Assembly (NCBI GenBank): GCA_964551835.1
Contig: CAZKEM010000090.1
Span: 1-19,175, forward strand
Reading direction: 5' to 3'
Origin: JAHDCC01 sp964551835
GTDB taxonomy: Bacteria > Actinomycetota > Acidimicrobiia > Acidimicrobiales > SZUA-35
Length of the DNA: 19,175 nucleotides
Shown here: positions 7,004 to 14,223 of the stretch, piece by piece
Position numbering within the stretch: the stretch's first letter is position 1
Layout of the letters: each line of letters begins with the position of its first letter
Notes under the pieces: generated by a model
Databases searched by the model: none
What the model saw: the letters and a program-made list of their open reading frames with translations, nothing else
What the model was told of the DNA's origin: nothing
Program-made: the position numbers and the translations under genes

Positions 7004-7814
7004 CGTTTGCCGTTATCCAGTCGGCCACCTCGGTTAAAACAGCTTCGCGACCAACTTCGTTGAAACATTCGTGACGCATTTCGGGCCACCGACGGTATGT
7101 AACGTTAGGCCGACCTTCTAGTGGTTCCGAAACACGTATCGGAACCAATTCGTCTGCTTCACCGTGAAGTACATAGGTCGGCAACGTTAGTTCGTTCAAC
7201 CGCGGCGAGACCAGTTGCATTTCCCGGAACGAGTTCGCTGCAAGCGCCCCCGTAGTGCCTTCAACCACCAGTTCATCATTTTTCCAAGCGGCTCCGATCT
7301 CCGGATCTTGACTCAGAATTGCTGGGTCGGTCGTCCGTTTGACAAAAACTTTCGGAGCCACCTTCCCCATAAATTTTGCCAGGCCTCTGTCGAAGTCGCT
7401 GTGAGAAGACCCGAACGCTGGGGCACTCAACACCACAAGGTCTGGCTGCGGCCGGCCGCTCAGCAAGTAGGAGGCTACGATCAACCCTCCAAGGGAGTGA
7501 CCGAGCAAAACGACCGGCACCTCCAGCCTTCGCCGCAAGTTCAGTCGGTGTTCAATATCGTCGTGAAACTGTTCGTACGATGCGATGTAACCTCGACGTC
7601 CCGCACTTTGTCCATGGCCTCGTAAATCGAAGAATTCGGTATCGAACCCCGAACCTGCAAACGTCTGACCCAACTGTTCGTACCGTCCAGAATGTTCACC
7701 TATCCCGTGAACACCCAGGATCGCCGCAGTCGGTTCGTTCGCCGGCCAGTGACGCCGCAATAACGTTTGACCATCCGAATTTTCGTGAAATGTCACGTCC
7801 CCGTTATTCCTCAT
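6996..7814 (-). CDS. alpha/beta hydrolase, monoacylglycerol lipase-like
   Basis: A 272-aa serine hydrolase of the Hydrolase_4/PldB group (lysophospholipase or monoacylglycerol lipase). Oxyanion region HGIGEHSGRY (36-45), the FDLRGHGQS motif (62-70), nucleophile S107 in GHSLGG, acid D221 in HGEADELVP, and base H248 in EMRHECFNE form a complete catalytic triad. There is no signal peptide, so a cytoplasmic lipid ester or acylglycerol substrate is likely; the exact substrate cannot be read from sequence. ATG 7814 is preceded by TACTAT at 6 nt, a leaderless start. The 3' end overlaps the membrane protein gene tail to tail, and the 5' end is divergent from the fluoride-channel pair. Confidence 0.9.
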   Translation of the reverse strand: MRNNGDVTFHENSDGQTLLRRHWPANEPTAAILGVHGIGEHSGRYEQLGQTFAGSGFDTEFFDLRGHGQSAGRRGYIASYEQFHDDIEHRLNLRRRLEVPVVLLGHSLGGLIVASYLLSGRPQPDLVVLSAPAFGSSHSDFDRGLAKFMGKVAPKVFVKRTTDPAILSQDPEIGAAWKNDELVVEGTTGALAANSFREMQLVSPRLNELTLPTYVLHGEADELVPIRVSEPLEGRPNVTYRRWPEMRHECFNEVGREAVLTEVADWITANVS

Positions 7815-7820
7815 GCATTG

Positions 7821-7826
7821 ATAGTA
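7821..7826 (-). promoter_or_regulatory. -10 box TACTAT, leaderless start of hydrolase gene
   Basis: On the minus strand TACTAT is followed by 6 nt and ATG 7814. This is among the closest matches to TATAAT in the window and lies only 25 bp from the divergent crcB start. Confidence 0.55.
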
Positions 7827-7850
7827 GCGAATTTGGATAGTCGGGCCAGA

Positions 7851-8255
7851 ATGGAACCAATGGGTAGGCGAGGTCGATATGTCGTGGTTGCCGGAGGAAG
7901 CGTGTTAGGAGCCGCTGTTCGATGGGCCGCGACGAGCTCGGCACCAGGTTTCGAAGGCCGGTGGATACTCCTGATGTTGAACGTCCTCGGGTCGTTCGTA
8001 TTGGGCGGTGTCTTCGGTTGGGCCTCGACTCGACGTCGGGCCAGTACCTCGGCTGGAATACCCGACCGGGTCATGCTGTTTGTCGGCGTCGGATTTTGTG
8101 GTGGCTTAACCTCGTTTTCGACCTTCATAGTTGACGTTGCTGGACTATTCCGAGCCGGCACGAACCCAATCGCGTTGAGTATGCTTGTCGTAACCGTCGT
8201 GGGCGCAACGGCTGTGGCATCGGTCGGTTTCCGCCTGGCTAAGGACCATTTATGA
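7851..8255 (+). CDS. crcB: fluoride channel subunit FluC/CrcB, first of a pair
   Basis: Four-helix membrane protein that forms dual-topology fluoride channels exporting F-. About 134 aa from ATG 7851. Family marks are VLGAAVRW with R24, the pore Asn N44 in LNVLGS, and the GGLTSFSTF segment with the two pore phenylalanines F89 and F92. This subunit keeps the complete Phe box. A second ATG three codons later is also possible; residues before 7851 in the open frame do not fit. Its stop overlaps the ATG of the next crcB gene by 4 bp (ATGA), so translation is probably coupled. No fluoride riboswitch was recognised upstream; the gap to the divergent hydrolase is only 36 bp. Confidence 0.92.
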   Translation: MEPMGRRGRYVVVAGGSVLGAAVRWAATSSAPGFEGRWILLMLNVLGSFVLGGVFGWASTRRRASTSAGIPDRVMLFVGVGFCGGLTSFSTFIVDVAGLFRAGTNPIALSMLVVTVVGATAVASVGFRLAKDHL

Positions 8256-8602
8256 ACGCCGCTGGCATGGCCTTCTTGACGGTCGTTGCTGCAGGCTTGG
8301 GTGGTCTGGCTCGATATGGGTTGGCTCAGCGGTTTAACGGAGACTTCCCAACCGGCACGCTGGTGGCCAACACTGCCGCTTCAGGCTTGCTAGCGTTCCT
8401 TGTTGGCTGGGATCAGGTTTCGGAGCTCGTTTTGGGGGTAGGTTTCGCTGGGACGTTGTCTACCTGGTCTACGCTGGCTAACGAAGTGGCCTGTCTGGCA
8501 TACAACGGACGCGTTCGTCTCGCCTGTATCTATGTCGGCGTCACCGTTGCAACCGGGGTTCTTGTAGCCGTGGTCGGGCTCGAGTTCGGTGCCCTGCTCT
8601 AG
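8252..8602 (+). CDS. crcB: fluoride channel subunit FluC/CrcB, second of a pair
   Basis: Second 116-aa CrcB homologue, four predicted membrane helices. GGLARY holds R21, and N40 lies in LVANTAAS. At the Phe-box position the sequence is TLSTWSTL, so the two pore phenylalanines are replaced by W72 and L75. Adjacent paired crcB genes usually encode a heterodimer in which the subunits insert in opposite orientations; the intact Phe box in the first and the changed one here suggest that the two pores of the assembly are not equal. The ATGA overlap with the first gene supports equimolar production. Confidence 0.9.
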   Translation: MNAAGMAFLTVVAAGLGGLARYGLAQRFNGDFPTGTLVANTAASGLLAFLVGWDQVSELVLGVGFAGTLSTWSTLANEVACLAYNGRVRLACIYVGVTVATGVLVAVVGLEFGALL

Positions 8603-8653
8603 CCGGGCTCAAGGATTACGACAACCCGGTTCGGCTCTTAACGCCTCGGGTAA

Positions 8654-8923
8654 TCAGCGAACAGAGTCACATTCAACCACGACTTCACCAATGACCTTTT
8701 CGCTATCGTTGGGGTCGGCGGCCTGCACCACACCTTGCTCTTTGGTCGGGTCGTCCAAACACTGTTGGGTCGCTAAGTCACGCATTTGGTCTGTCGGTTG
8801 AAAACTATGGGCCGGCTCAGAAGCTGGGTCTGGGTCGTTCGCATTGCTGTTTGCGCATGCGGTAAGCGTCACGTACATTACCACCGCAACAGCTACCGTT
8901 GGGACCCAACGTTTCCAAGCCAA
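8654..8923 (-). CDS. small secreted lipoprotein of unknown function
   Basis: A basic-hydrophobic N-terminus ending in the lipobox LTAC indicates a lipoprotein processed by Lgt/Lsp and anchored in the membrane. The mature part is about 67 residues, polar and acidic, with two further cysteines near QQCLDD and VECDSV that could form a disulfide. No family recognised. The start is uncertain: TTG 8923 gives an 89-aa product with the lipobox Cys at residue 23, an ideal length, and TATGAT lies 9 nt upstream at 8933-8938. GTG 8956 or GTG 8944 in the same frame are alternatives giving longer leaders. The gene converges on crcB and is divergent from the PF10118-type gene. Confidence 0.65.
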   Translation of the reverse strand: MAWKRWVPTVAVAVVMYVTLTACANSNANDPDPASEPAHSFQPTDQMRDLATQQCLDDPTKEQGVVQAADPNDSEKVIGEVVVECDSVR

Positions 8924-9017
8924 TCGACGCTTATCATAAACCACAGGTATAGGCACGTTTCTAGCAAACCAAAATATCCTCAGTAAACAAACATCAAATT
9001 TTGACCGATAGATAGTC

Positions 9018-9899
9018 GTGAAGCCATCCGCACAAATAGCCGACATTCCAGCGGCACCAAGTATCGCTGGCATGCCGACGGACCCTGGTGTCAAACAAGC
9101 CTTGACCAGCCGCAAGGCTAAATTCGTTTACCCCGATTCGACCGACGCCCGTTGGACGCCTGCGTTGCCAGAATTTTCTTGGGCAGCCAACGCGCTTTCG
9201 CTCATGATGCCCCATATCGAACCCTATTTCGTCAGATCGATGCGGGCTGTTCTCCCCCAGCTCGAACCCGACCAAGCTGTCGTCGTCCGAACATATATTG
9301 CACAAGAGTCTGCCCATCACGGCCAACACCGGTCATTCAATGACATCATCTGTAGGCAATACCCGAGTCTGAGCCGAGTTGACCGAATATTAGGACGCTT
9401 CTTCCGGCGACTCAGTAAACGTTCGCAGAATTTCAATTTGGCGTTCACGGCTGCGTCAGAAACAATCGCATTTGCCATAGCTCGGTGGACGGCGAAACGC
9501 CGGACACAGCTCTTTTCGGGAGCTGACCCAGTTGTGTCATCGATGTTTATCTGGCATCTGGCCGAGGAAGTAGAACACAAGAGCGTCGCCTTCGACGTAA
9601 ACAAATGCGCTGGCGGCGGAACGATCAAATACATCCAGGCGCTTACCGCTGCCATCTTGGTTTGGGTCGTCTTCGTCCTCCTCGGAATAGTCATGATGAG
9701 CTTTTCCGACCGGCGGTTCTTTCACCCTGTCGCGTGGTGTCGCCTCAGTTGGTGGGCGACCACCTTTAGCTTTGATCTTCTGAACGCATCGGTACTTTCA
9801 GCGTTACCCGGACACGATCCGCGCGATTTGGTCGACCCGTTATGGTACGAGGTCTGGTTGCGCGAATACGACTTTGAGCAACAACTCCCGGGCGGCTAG
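9018..9899 (+). CDS. predicted metal-dependent hydrolase, PF10118/COG3687 family
   Basis: A 293-aa protein with the marks of the PF10118 family. Candidate metal ligands lie in a ferritin-like arrangement: E69 in the PHIEPYFVR block, E97 with H100, H101 and H104 in AQESAHHGQH, E148 in SETIAFA, and H180/E183/E184/E186/H187 in the highly diagnostic WHLAEEVEHKSVAFDV block. A hydrophobic segment at about 207-228 may anchor it to the membrane. Biochemical function of the family is poorly defined; members are abundant in actinobacteria. GTG 9018 is the upstream-most reasonable start; ATG 9072 is an alternative, but both leave the core intact. It ends 19 bp from the convergent methyltransferase-glycosyltransferase gene. 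Confidence 0.88.
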   Translation: MKPSAQIADIPAAPSIAGMPTDPGVKQALTSRKAKFVYPDSTDARWTPALPEFSWAANALSLMMPHIEPYFVRSMRAVLPQLEPDQAVVVRTYIAQESAHHGQHRSFNDIICRQYPSLSRVDRILGRFFRRLSKRSQNFNLAFTAASETIAFAIARWTAKRRTQLFSGADPVVSSMFIWHLAEEVEHKSVAFDVNKCAGGGTIKYIQALTAAILVWVVFVLLGIVMMSFSDRRFFHPVAWCRLSWWATTFSFDLLNASVLSALPGHDPRDLVDPLWYEVWLREYDFEQQLPGG

Positions 9900-9918
9900 A
9901 GGCAGCCGAACCTGACAT

Positions 9919-11700
9919 TCACATTGAGGGCCCAACCTCGTCGCCACAGACCCCGAGAATTCGCACTTCGATCGCCTCTGGACCAAAGTAAGGGTACGCA
10001 TTGTCGCGGACTTCTAAACCCAGACTACGCAAGTCTGTCTCTGCTAGCTTCGTAAGCTCGGCTACCCACAATTCGGCATTGGCCGGTTCGAGGAGGACTC
10101 CGGTTTCGTTGGCGATGACCGCATCTTTAATTCCTTCGATAGAACTAGCGACCACGATCGTCCCGCCGAGGGCTGCTTCGGCTGCAACCAGCCCAAACCC
10201 TTCCATATCTCCTTCAACCGGAATATTTGGCATAACAAAGATGTCGGCTTCCTGAGCTAGAAGAATCCGGTTTTTCTCCGACACACGGCCTAACAGCTTT
10301 ATTCGGTCACCGATGCCAGCATCGTAAATGGCTCGTTCAATTATTGGGCGTTCACTACCTTCACCAGCGATGAGATACACAAAATTGTTTGGAAGGGACG
10401 CGAAGACATGCTCAACGAACCACGCGACGCCTTTGCGTTTCACCAACCGGCCCATTGTAAAACAGACAACCTGGTCAGGCGATATTGAGTACTCGGCTTC
10501 CAACGCCGCTCGACCTTGCCGGGCTGTTGCATAAGTAACTGAGGACACCGCTGGAGGCGCTATCACGATCTTCGATCGGTCGATGCCTAAGCGTTGAGCC
10601 ACGCGGGCGGTCGCTTCGCTGTTAGCCACCACCTTGTCGGCTCGCCCCAAGCTCCACTTCAGGACTCGCTGGTAGACCGGGTTTGGAAACGTCATGTCGA
10701 GCCCGTGAACAAACAAGGTCACTGACGCCTCCGGTGGTAGGAACAACTTGATTGCGGCCAGCATCAACGGGTCGCCCAACAGGAAGAACCGCTCCCCTCG
10801 CAGCCGGGCCTTCAACGCTCGCAGGGCGAAATACGGCAAGAACCAAACTAAATGTTTCGGCGACTTACGCCCGCTAGCAACCAGTTCGACATCATAGGCT
10901 TTGCCCACGATCTCGTATACGTTTTTGGAATGACTTTCCATACCGCCAACCGATGGCGGGAACTTCCGGGTGCCGAAGAAGCAGGACTTCGTCTCGGTCG
11001 GGTTGCAACGTGTGATGATCGTTGGGACGAACGGCAGCGGGACTCTCAACAAGGCGCTCTGAGCAGCGAGTCGAAACTTCGTTATACCGGACGATCTCCT
11101 TGATCGGGCCCGCAACAGTTGCGACTCCCGGCGACTGCAATCGAAACCGGACTCGTTTAACATCCTTCGAAGTTGAGAAATCGAAGGTGAGTCGACGTCG
11201 AAATATTCGCCCTTTCGTAGTTTCTTGACGAGACTGTCCGCGGCGCCTTTCGGCAGCCAGCTTAGGAACGGAATCCGAAGGTGCGTTTCGATGGCCGCCC
11301 ACTTGTTTGGAACCCCAAGGTAAAGAACCCCTTCTGTGTCTAGGACGCGTCTAATTTCGGCCAGAATCGACAGTTGCGCATCTCGGTTACCGACGTGTTC
11401 AAGGACATGATTGAACACGACTAGATCGAAGTGGTTATCGGCGAATGGCAACCTCTTCCCGTCGTACAGCTCGAACCGATAGCTGCCCTTAATGGACCTG
11501 TGATCGGCCACATCGATCGAGACAATATCAGCCCGAGAAAAGAAGGTGCCGAAGCCGTGCGCGATCCCCCCGCTCCCGGTTCCGATGTCGAGTATAGTCT
11601 TGAGCGTGTCACGTTCGAGGCCGACAACCGCCGCAATGTCTAGTGCCCGGTTCATACGGTCCGTTGGCTCATCCATGACTGCAAATGCTCGTCGTTCCAT
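9919..11700 (-). CDS. fused SAM-dependent methyltransferase and GT4 glycosyltransferase
   Basis: One 593-aa reading frame joins two enzymes. Residues 1-210 form a class I methyltransferase: LDIGTGSGG (about 37-45) is the SAM-binding motif I, SIDVAD follows, then FNHVLEHV (96-103) and the ylGVPN strand. Residues from about 240 form a GT-B, GT4-type glycosyltransferase: TRKFPPSVGGMESHS at its start is the usual GT4 opening, HGLDMTFPN in the middle, GRLVKRKG, and the E-x7-E motif (E500, E508 in MEGFGLVAAEAALGG) for the sugar-nucleotide donor. Likely role is assembly and methylation of an envelope glycan or glycolipid. An in-frame TTG at 11721 would add seven residues; ATG 11700 has AAGGA 3 nt upstream. 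The join around 10970-11010 could be natural or reflect a frameshift; see findings. Divergent from the UPF0104-like gene. Confidence 0.85.
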   Translation of the reverse strand: MERRAFAVMDEPTDRMNRALDIAAVVGLERDTLKTILDIGTGSGGIAHGFGTFFSRADIVSIDVADHRSIKGSYRFELYDGKRLPFADNHFDLVVFNHVLEHVGNRDAQLSILAEIRRVLDTEGVLYLGVPNKWAAIETHLRIPFLSWLPKGAADSLVKKLRKGEYFDVDSPSISQLRRMLNESGFDCSRRESQLLRARSRRSSGITKFRLAAQSALLRVPLPFVPTIITRCNPTETKSCFFGTRKFPPSVGGMESHSKNVYEIVGKAYDVELVASGRKSPKHLVWFLPYFALRALKARLRGERFFLLGDPLMLAAIKLFLPPEASVTLFVHGLDMTFPNPVYQRVLKWSLGRADKVVANSEATARVAQRLGIDRSKIVIAPPAVSSVTYATARQGRAALEAEYSISPDQVVCFTMGRLVKRKGVAWFVEHVFASLPNNFVYLIAGEGSERPIIERAIYDAGIGDRIKLLGRVSEKNRILLAQEADIFVMPNIPVEGDMEGFGLVAAEAALGGTIVVASSIEGIKDAVIANETGVLLEPANAELWVAELTKLAETDLRSLGLEVRDNAYPYFGPEAIEVRILGVCGDEVGPSM

Positions 11701-11751
11701 CGTTCCTTCGGTGTCGGTCAAGGCAAATCTCGCATGTCTGAAGGACCACTA

Positions 11752-12645
11752 GTGTCGAGACTTGCGGGAATGTTACTCGCCGCTAGAAGCTATTCACAGG
11801 AGCATAGTCGAGGGTTCGGAGTCGTGGGGTTTTGCGCGTTCATTGGTTTCGCCGCCTATTCAGCATTGACGTTTCCAGCCGGTGGCCTTCAACAGTTTGA
11901 CCTCTGGTGGTTGATTTTCGGCTGCCTGGTCGTGGCCCCAGCCATGCAGCTTGCCAACGCGTTGGAGTTCAGAGCGCAGGGTCGAATGCTCGGCGAACAC
12001 ATCTCGCTTCGAGAATGTCACGATGTAACGCTCACCGCTTCAATGGCCAATATGTTACCAATACCTGGGAGTTTGCTAGTTAGAACGCACAGGCTCACTC
12101 AGAACAACGACCGGGTTGAGGCGGCGCTGACGGCGGTGGTCGTCGGCTTGTGCTGGCTTGGAGTTTCCCTCATAGTTGGCGGCCTGTCACTGTCGCTGTT
12201 TTCCATATATGTATTGGCAGGCGGCGCGGTTGGCATTGGCTTGGCTTTAACCTTCGGCTCGTTCTATCTCTACCGAAGGTTCATTGCGACCCTCCCCGGA
12301 TTTGTTCAGCTTATTGCTATCCAAGCCTACCTGACCGCCGTTAGTACGTTGAATATGTATCTAGCGTTCCGAGTTGTCGGATTTCCGATCAGCACACTAC
12401 AAACCACGGTCGTAATTGTGTCGGGGCCGATCGCTTCGTCCGTCGGTGTACTCCCATCAGGCATAGGGCTGGCCGAAGGTATCGTCTCGTTTCTTTCGAC
12501 ACTAATCGGTATTTCAGCCAAGGTCGGGTTTGTCGCCGCTGCCATGGCGCGTCTCAATATCGTCGTCGGGGTACTGCTTGGGAAATCGGCACGAATCCTG
12601 TCGACACGATCCAACCGGTCCCGAGCTCAATTGGTCAAGAATTAG
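11752..12645 (+). CDS. UPF0104/LPG-synthase-TM-like integral membrane protein
   Basis: About 297 aa, with roughly seven or eight hydrophobic helices. The order of helices and short conserved pieces, such as ANMLPIPGSLLVRTHRL and the late PSGIGLAEG segment with SGPIASSVGVLP before it, agree with the LPG_synthase_TM (PF03706, UPF0104) family. Stand-alone members often sit next to GT4 glycosyltransferases and are thought to move or hold lipid-linked glycan intermediates. That fits the divergent methyltransferase-glycosyltransferase gene. GTG 11752 has AAGGA 6 nt upstream and is preferred; ATG 11734 in the same frame lacks a good ribosome site. No aminoacyl-transfer domain is present, so it is not a complete lysyl-PG synthase. 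Confidence 0.75.
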   Translation: MSRLAGMLLAARSYSQEHSRGFGVVGFCAFIGFAAYSALTFPAGGLQQFDLWWLIFGCLVVAPAMQLANALEFRAQGRMLGEHISLRECHDVTLTASMANMLPIPGSLLVRTHRLTQNNDRVEAALTAVVVGLCWLGVSLIVGGLSLSLFSIYVLAGGAVGIGLALTFGSFYLYRRFIATLPGFVQLIAIQAYLTAVSTLNMYLAFRVVGFPISTLQTTVVIVSGPIASSVGVLPSGIGLAEGIVSFLSTLIGISAKVGFVAAAMARLNIVVGVLLGKSARILSTRSNRSRAQLVKN

Positions 12646-12715
12646 GTTCCCGCCCAGCGGACCACGGACGAACAAATTCTGCAGGAACGGTTGGGGACTC
12701 GTTACAGCAAGCCAC

Positions 12716-12721
12716 TACGCT
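12716..12721 (+). promoter_or_regulatory. -10 box TACGCT, leaderless start of SDR gene
   Basis: TACGCT is followed by 7 nt and ATG 12729. A loose TTGGGG lies 19 nt upstream at 12691-12696. It gives this gene its own promoter despite the same-strand upstream gene. Confidence 0.5.
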
Positions 12722-12728
12722 CATAAAG

Positions 12729-13400
12729 ATGAACATTTGGCTGACAGGATGCACCGCCGGAATTGGTCGAGCTTTGGTAGACGAGTTCACTCAGCTCGGA
12801 CATACCCTCGCTGGGTGTGGCCGAAACCAAACAGTACTCGACGAGCTGGGCAGAGCATTTTCGTCGGGCTACTTTGCCAAGGTCGACGTCTCCAACGATG
12901 AGCAGGTGAGTGCATTCTGTCAAGCCGCGGCGGCACAGGTCGGACCGCCGGATTTGTTGATCAACAATGCGTCGATTATAAACAAGCCCGCCCCGCTTTG
13001 GGAGGTTTCGGCCGATGAGTTTGACCTGGTCATGGCGATCAACGTTAACGGCGCAGCTAACGTTATCCGTCATGCCGTTCCCCTAATGGCCGAATGCCGA
13101 ACCGGGGTCGTCGTTAACCTCTCTTCGGGTTGGGGACGTTCTACTTCTGCTGACGTGGCGCCATATTGTGCGAGTAAATGGGCGATAGAGGGCATGACTC
13201 AGGCACTAGCTCAAGAGGTTCCTAACGGGGTAGCCGCCGTCGCGCTAAATCCAGGCGTCATCAACACCGGCATGCTTCAACGATGTTGGGGTGAAGGGGC
13301 TGAAAGTTACCAAAGCCCACAGCAGTGGGCGGCGAAAGCCGCACCGTTTCTACTCGGGTTAAGCGCTGACGACAACGGCTCGTCGCTTACAGCGCCCTAG
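12729..13400 (+). CDS. short-chain dehydrogenase/reductase
   Basis: A 223-aa classical SDR that oxidises or reduces an alcohol/carbonyl with NAD(P)(H). The nucleotide motif is TGCTAGIG (6-13), the structural NNAS at 79-82 replaces the common NNAG, N105 is in INVNG, and the catalytic set is S133, Y146 and K150 (YCASK). PGVINTGM (175-182) is the usual segment after the active site. R32 after the second strand (CGRN) suggests NADP preference. Length is slightly short but complete. Substrate is unknown. It sits downstream of the UPF0104-like gene on the same strand (83 bp) and could belong to the same envelope locus, although it has its own -10 box. Convergent with merR. Confidence 0.9.
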   Translation: MNIWLTGCTAGIGRALVDEFTQLGHTLAGCGRNQTVLDELGRAFSSGYFAKVDVSNDEQVSAFCQAAAAQVGPPDLLINNASIINKPAPLWEVSADEFDLVMAINVNGAANVIRHAVPLMAECRTGVVVNLSSGWGRSTSADVAPYCASKWAIEGMTQALAQEVPNGVAAVALNPGVINTGMLQRCWGEGAESYQSPQQWAAKAAPFLLGLSADDNGSSLTAP

Positions 13401-13436
13401 AACGATCGACCGGTGTTCACCCGCTCGTTGTTCGGT

Positions 13437-13820
13437 TCAGAACTCATCGAGCCGGCCGCACGCTGAGACGGCCGAACAACCACATGAACCGATCTCAGCT
13501 AGGACCTCAATCATGCTGTCCAGTTCTGTTCGGCGCTGTTCTAACGCCGCTATCTTCGCTTTGACAAGGTCGGGCCAGCGACGGTCCTTATCGTCAAGAA
13601 TAGCCTTGATCTCTACCAGGTTGAACCCCACCTGTTGAGCTCGGCGAATGAAGTTCACGCGCCCGGTTGTGTCCGCGGTGAAGCGTCGCTTTCCGCCGAC
13701 CCGACAAGCCGGTTCGACCAACTCCATCTGTTCGTAGTACCGAATCGTTGCGACGGTGACGCCAGCGGCTTCGGCTATCGCCCCAATCGAAACGTGATCC
13801 GGTGCTACGTTATTTACCAT
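13437..13820 (-). CDS. MerR-family metal-responsive regulator
   Basis: A 127-aa MerR protein. The winged helix-turn-helix is at about 9-50 (IGAIAEAAGVTVATIRYYE, then the RRFTAD wing), followed by the long dimerisation helix (85-110). The C-terminal loop has C113, C115 and C121; C113 and C121 are spaced C-x7-C as in the Cu(I) sensor CueR. The position where Hg/Zn/Pb sensors carry a Cys before the dimer helix appears as P83, which fits a monovalent-type sensor more than a divalent one. No MerB/MerA or copper ATPase is next to it. The ATG overlaps the last 11 nt of the upstream membrane gene, so the two are cotranscribed and probably translationally coupled; AAAGG lies about 9 nt upstream. Confidence 0.88.
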   Translation of the reverse strand: MVNNVAPDHVSIGAIAEAAGVTVATIRYYEQMELVEPACRVGGKRRFTADTTGRVNFIRRAQQVGFNLVEIKAILDDKDRRWPDLVKAKIAALEQRRTELDSMIEVLAEIGSCGCSAVSACGRLDEF

Positions 13821-14067
13821 TTACATAACCCTTTCGGCTAGCGACTTTGATGGTTGTGTTCCGCCGATGACGCAACACAAAAAGCGCGGCGATCAGGGAG
13901 GCCACAACGATAGTGCCAATAACGCCAACTCCCGACCCGAGGCCCACGGCCACCGATGCCGCCACTGCCCCAACAGGAGCCCAAAAGCAGGCCAGACAAG
14001 CGACGACCACGGCTGCCGAGGCCTTGGCGAGGGTCCGGATTCTTTTCCTGGTCGGGGTTGCTTCCAT
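13810..14067 (-). CDS. small two-helix membrane protein with CxxC, possible metal transport
   Basis: An 85-aa protein from ATG 14067: a basic N-terminus, a first membrane helix containing C24-L-A-C27 followed by FWAPVG, a glycine-rich turn, a second helix ending in LRHRR, and a basic tail. A cysteine pair inside the first helix followed by Pro recalls MerF/MerT-type mercury carriers, but the similarity is only in layout and I cannot claim homology. The overlap with merR downstream is the main argument that it moves or senses a thiophilic metal. In-frame ATGs at 14145, 14109 and 14091 are alternative starts, none with a strong ribosome site or -10 box. Confidence 0.6.
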   Translation of the reverse strand: MEATPTRKRIRTLAKASAAVVVACLACFWAPVGAVAASVAVGLGSGVGVIGTIVVASLIAALFVLRHRRNTTIKVASRKGYVNGK

Positions 14068-14223
14068 CTCGGACGAGCTATTCCTTATCATCTCGGCGAT
14101 CGCATACATCGCATTTGGATTCTCAGATACATTGGCTGGTGCCAAACTGCACGAAGCTGAGGGGACGGTGTCGTCCGTATTTGATGCCGTTAGAAACCCA
14201 ATGACGGGTATTGGTCTGTCTTT

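Noticed and set aside
7815..7850. Fluoride riboswitch upstream of the crcB pair
   Set aside because: Only 36 bp separate the divergent starts and no riboswitch-like core was seen.
8601..8636. Possible bidirectional terminator between crcB and the lipoprotein gene
   Set aside because: The AGCCGGG/CCCGGTT stem needs a G-T pair and an 17-nt loop and is not followed by a T run.
14195..14223. Hairpin ACCC-N6-GGGT after the DUF6069-like gene
   Set aside because: Only four to five base pairs; too weak to call a terminator.
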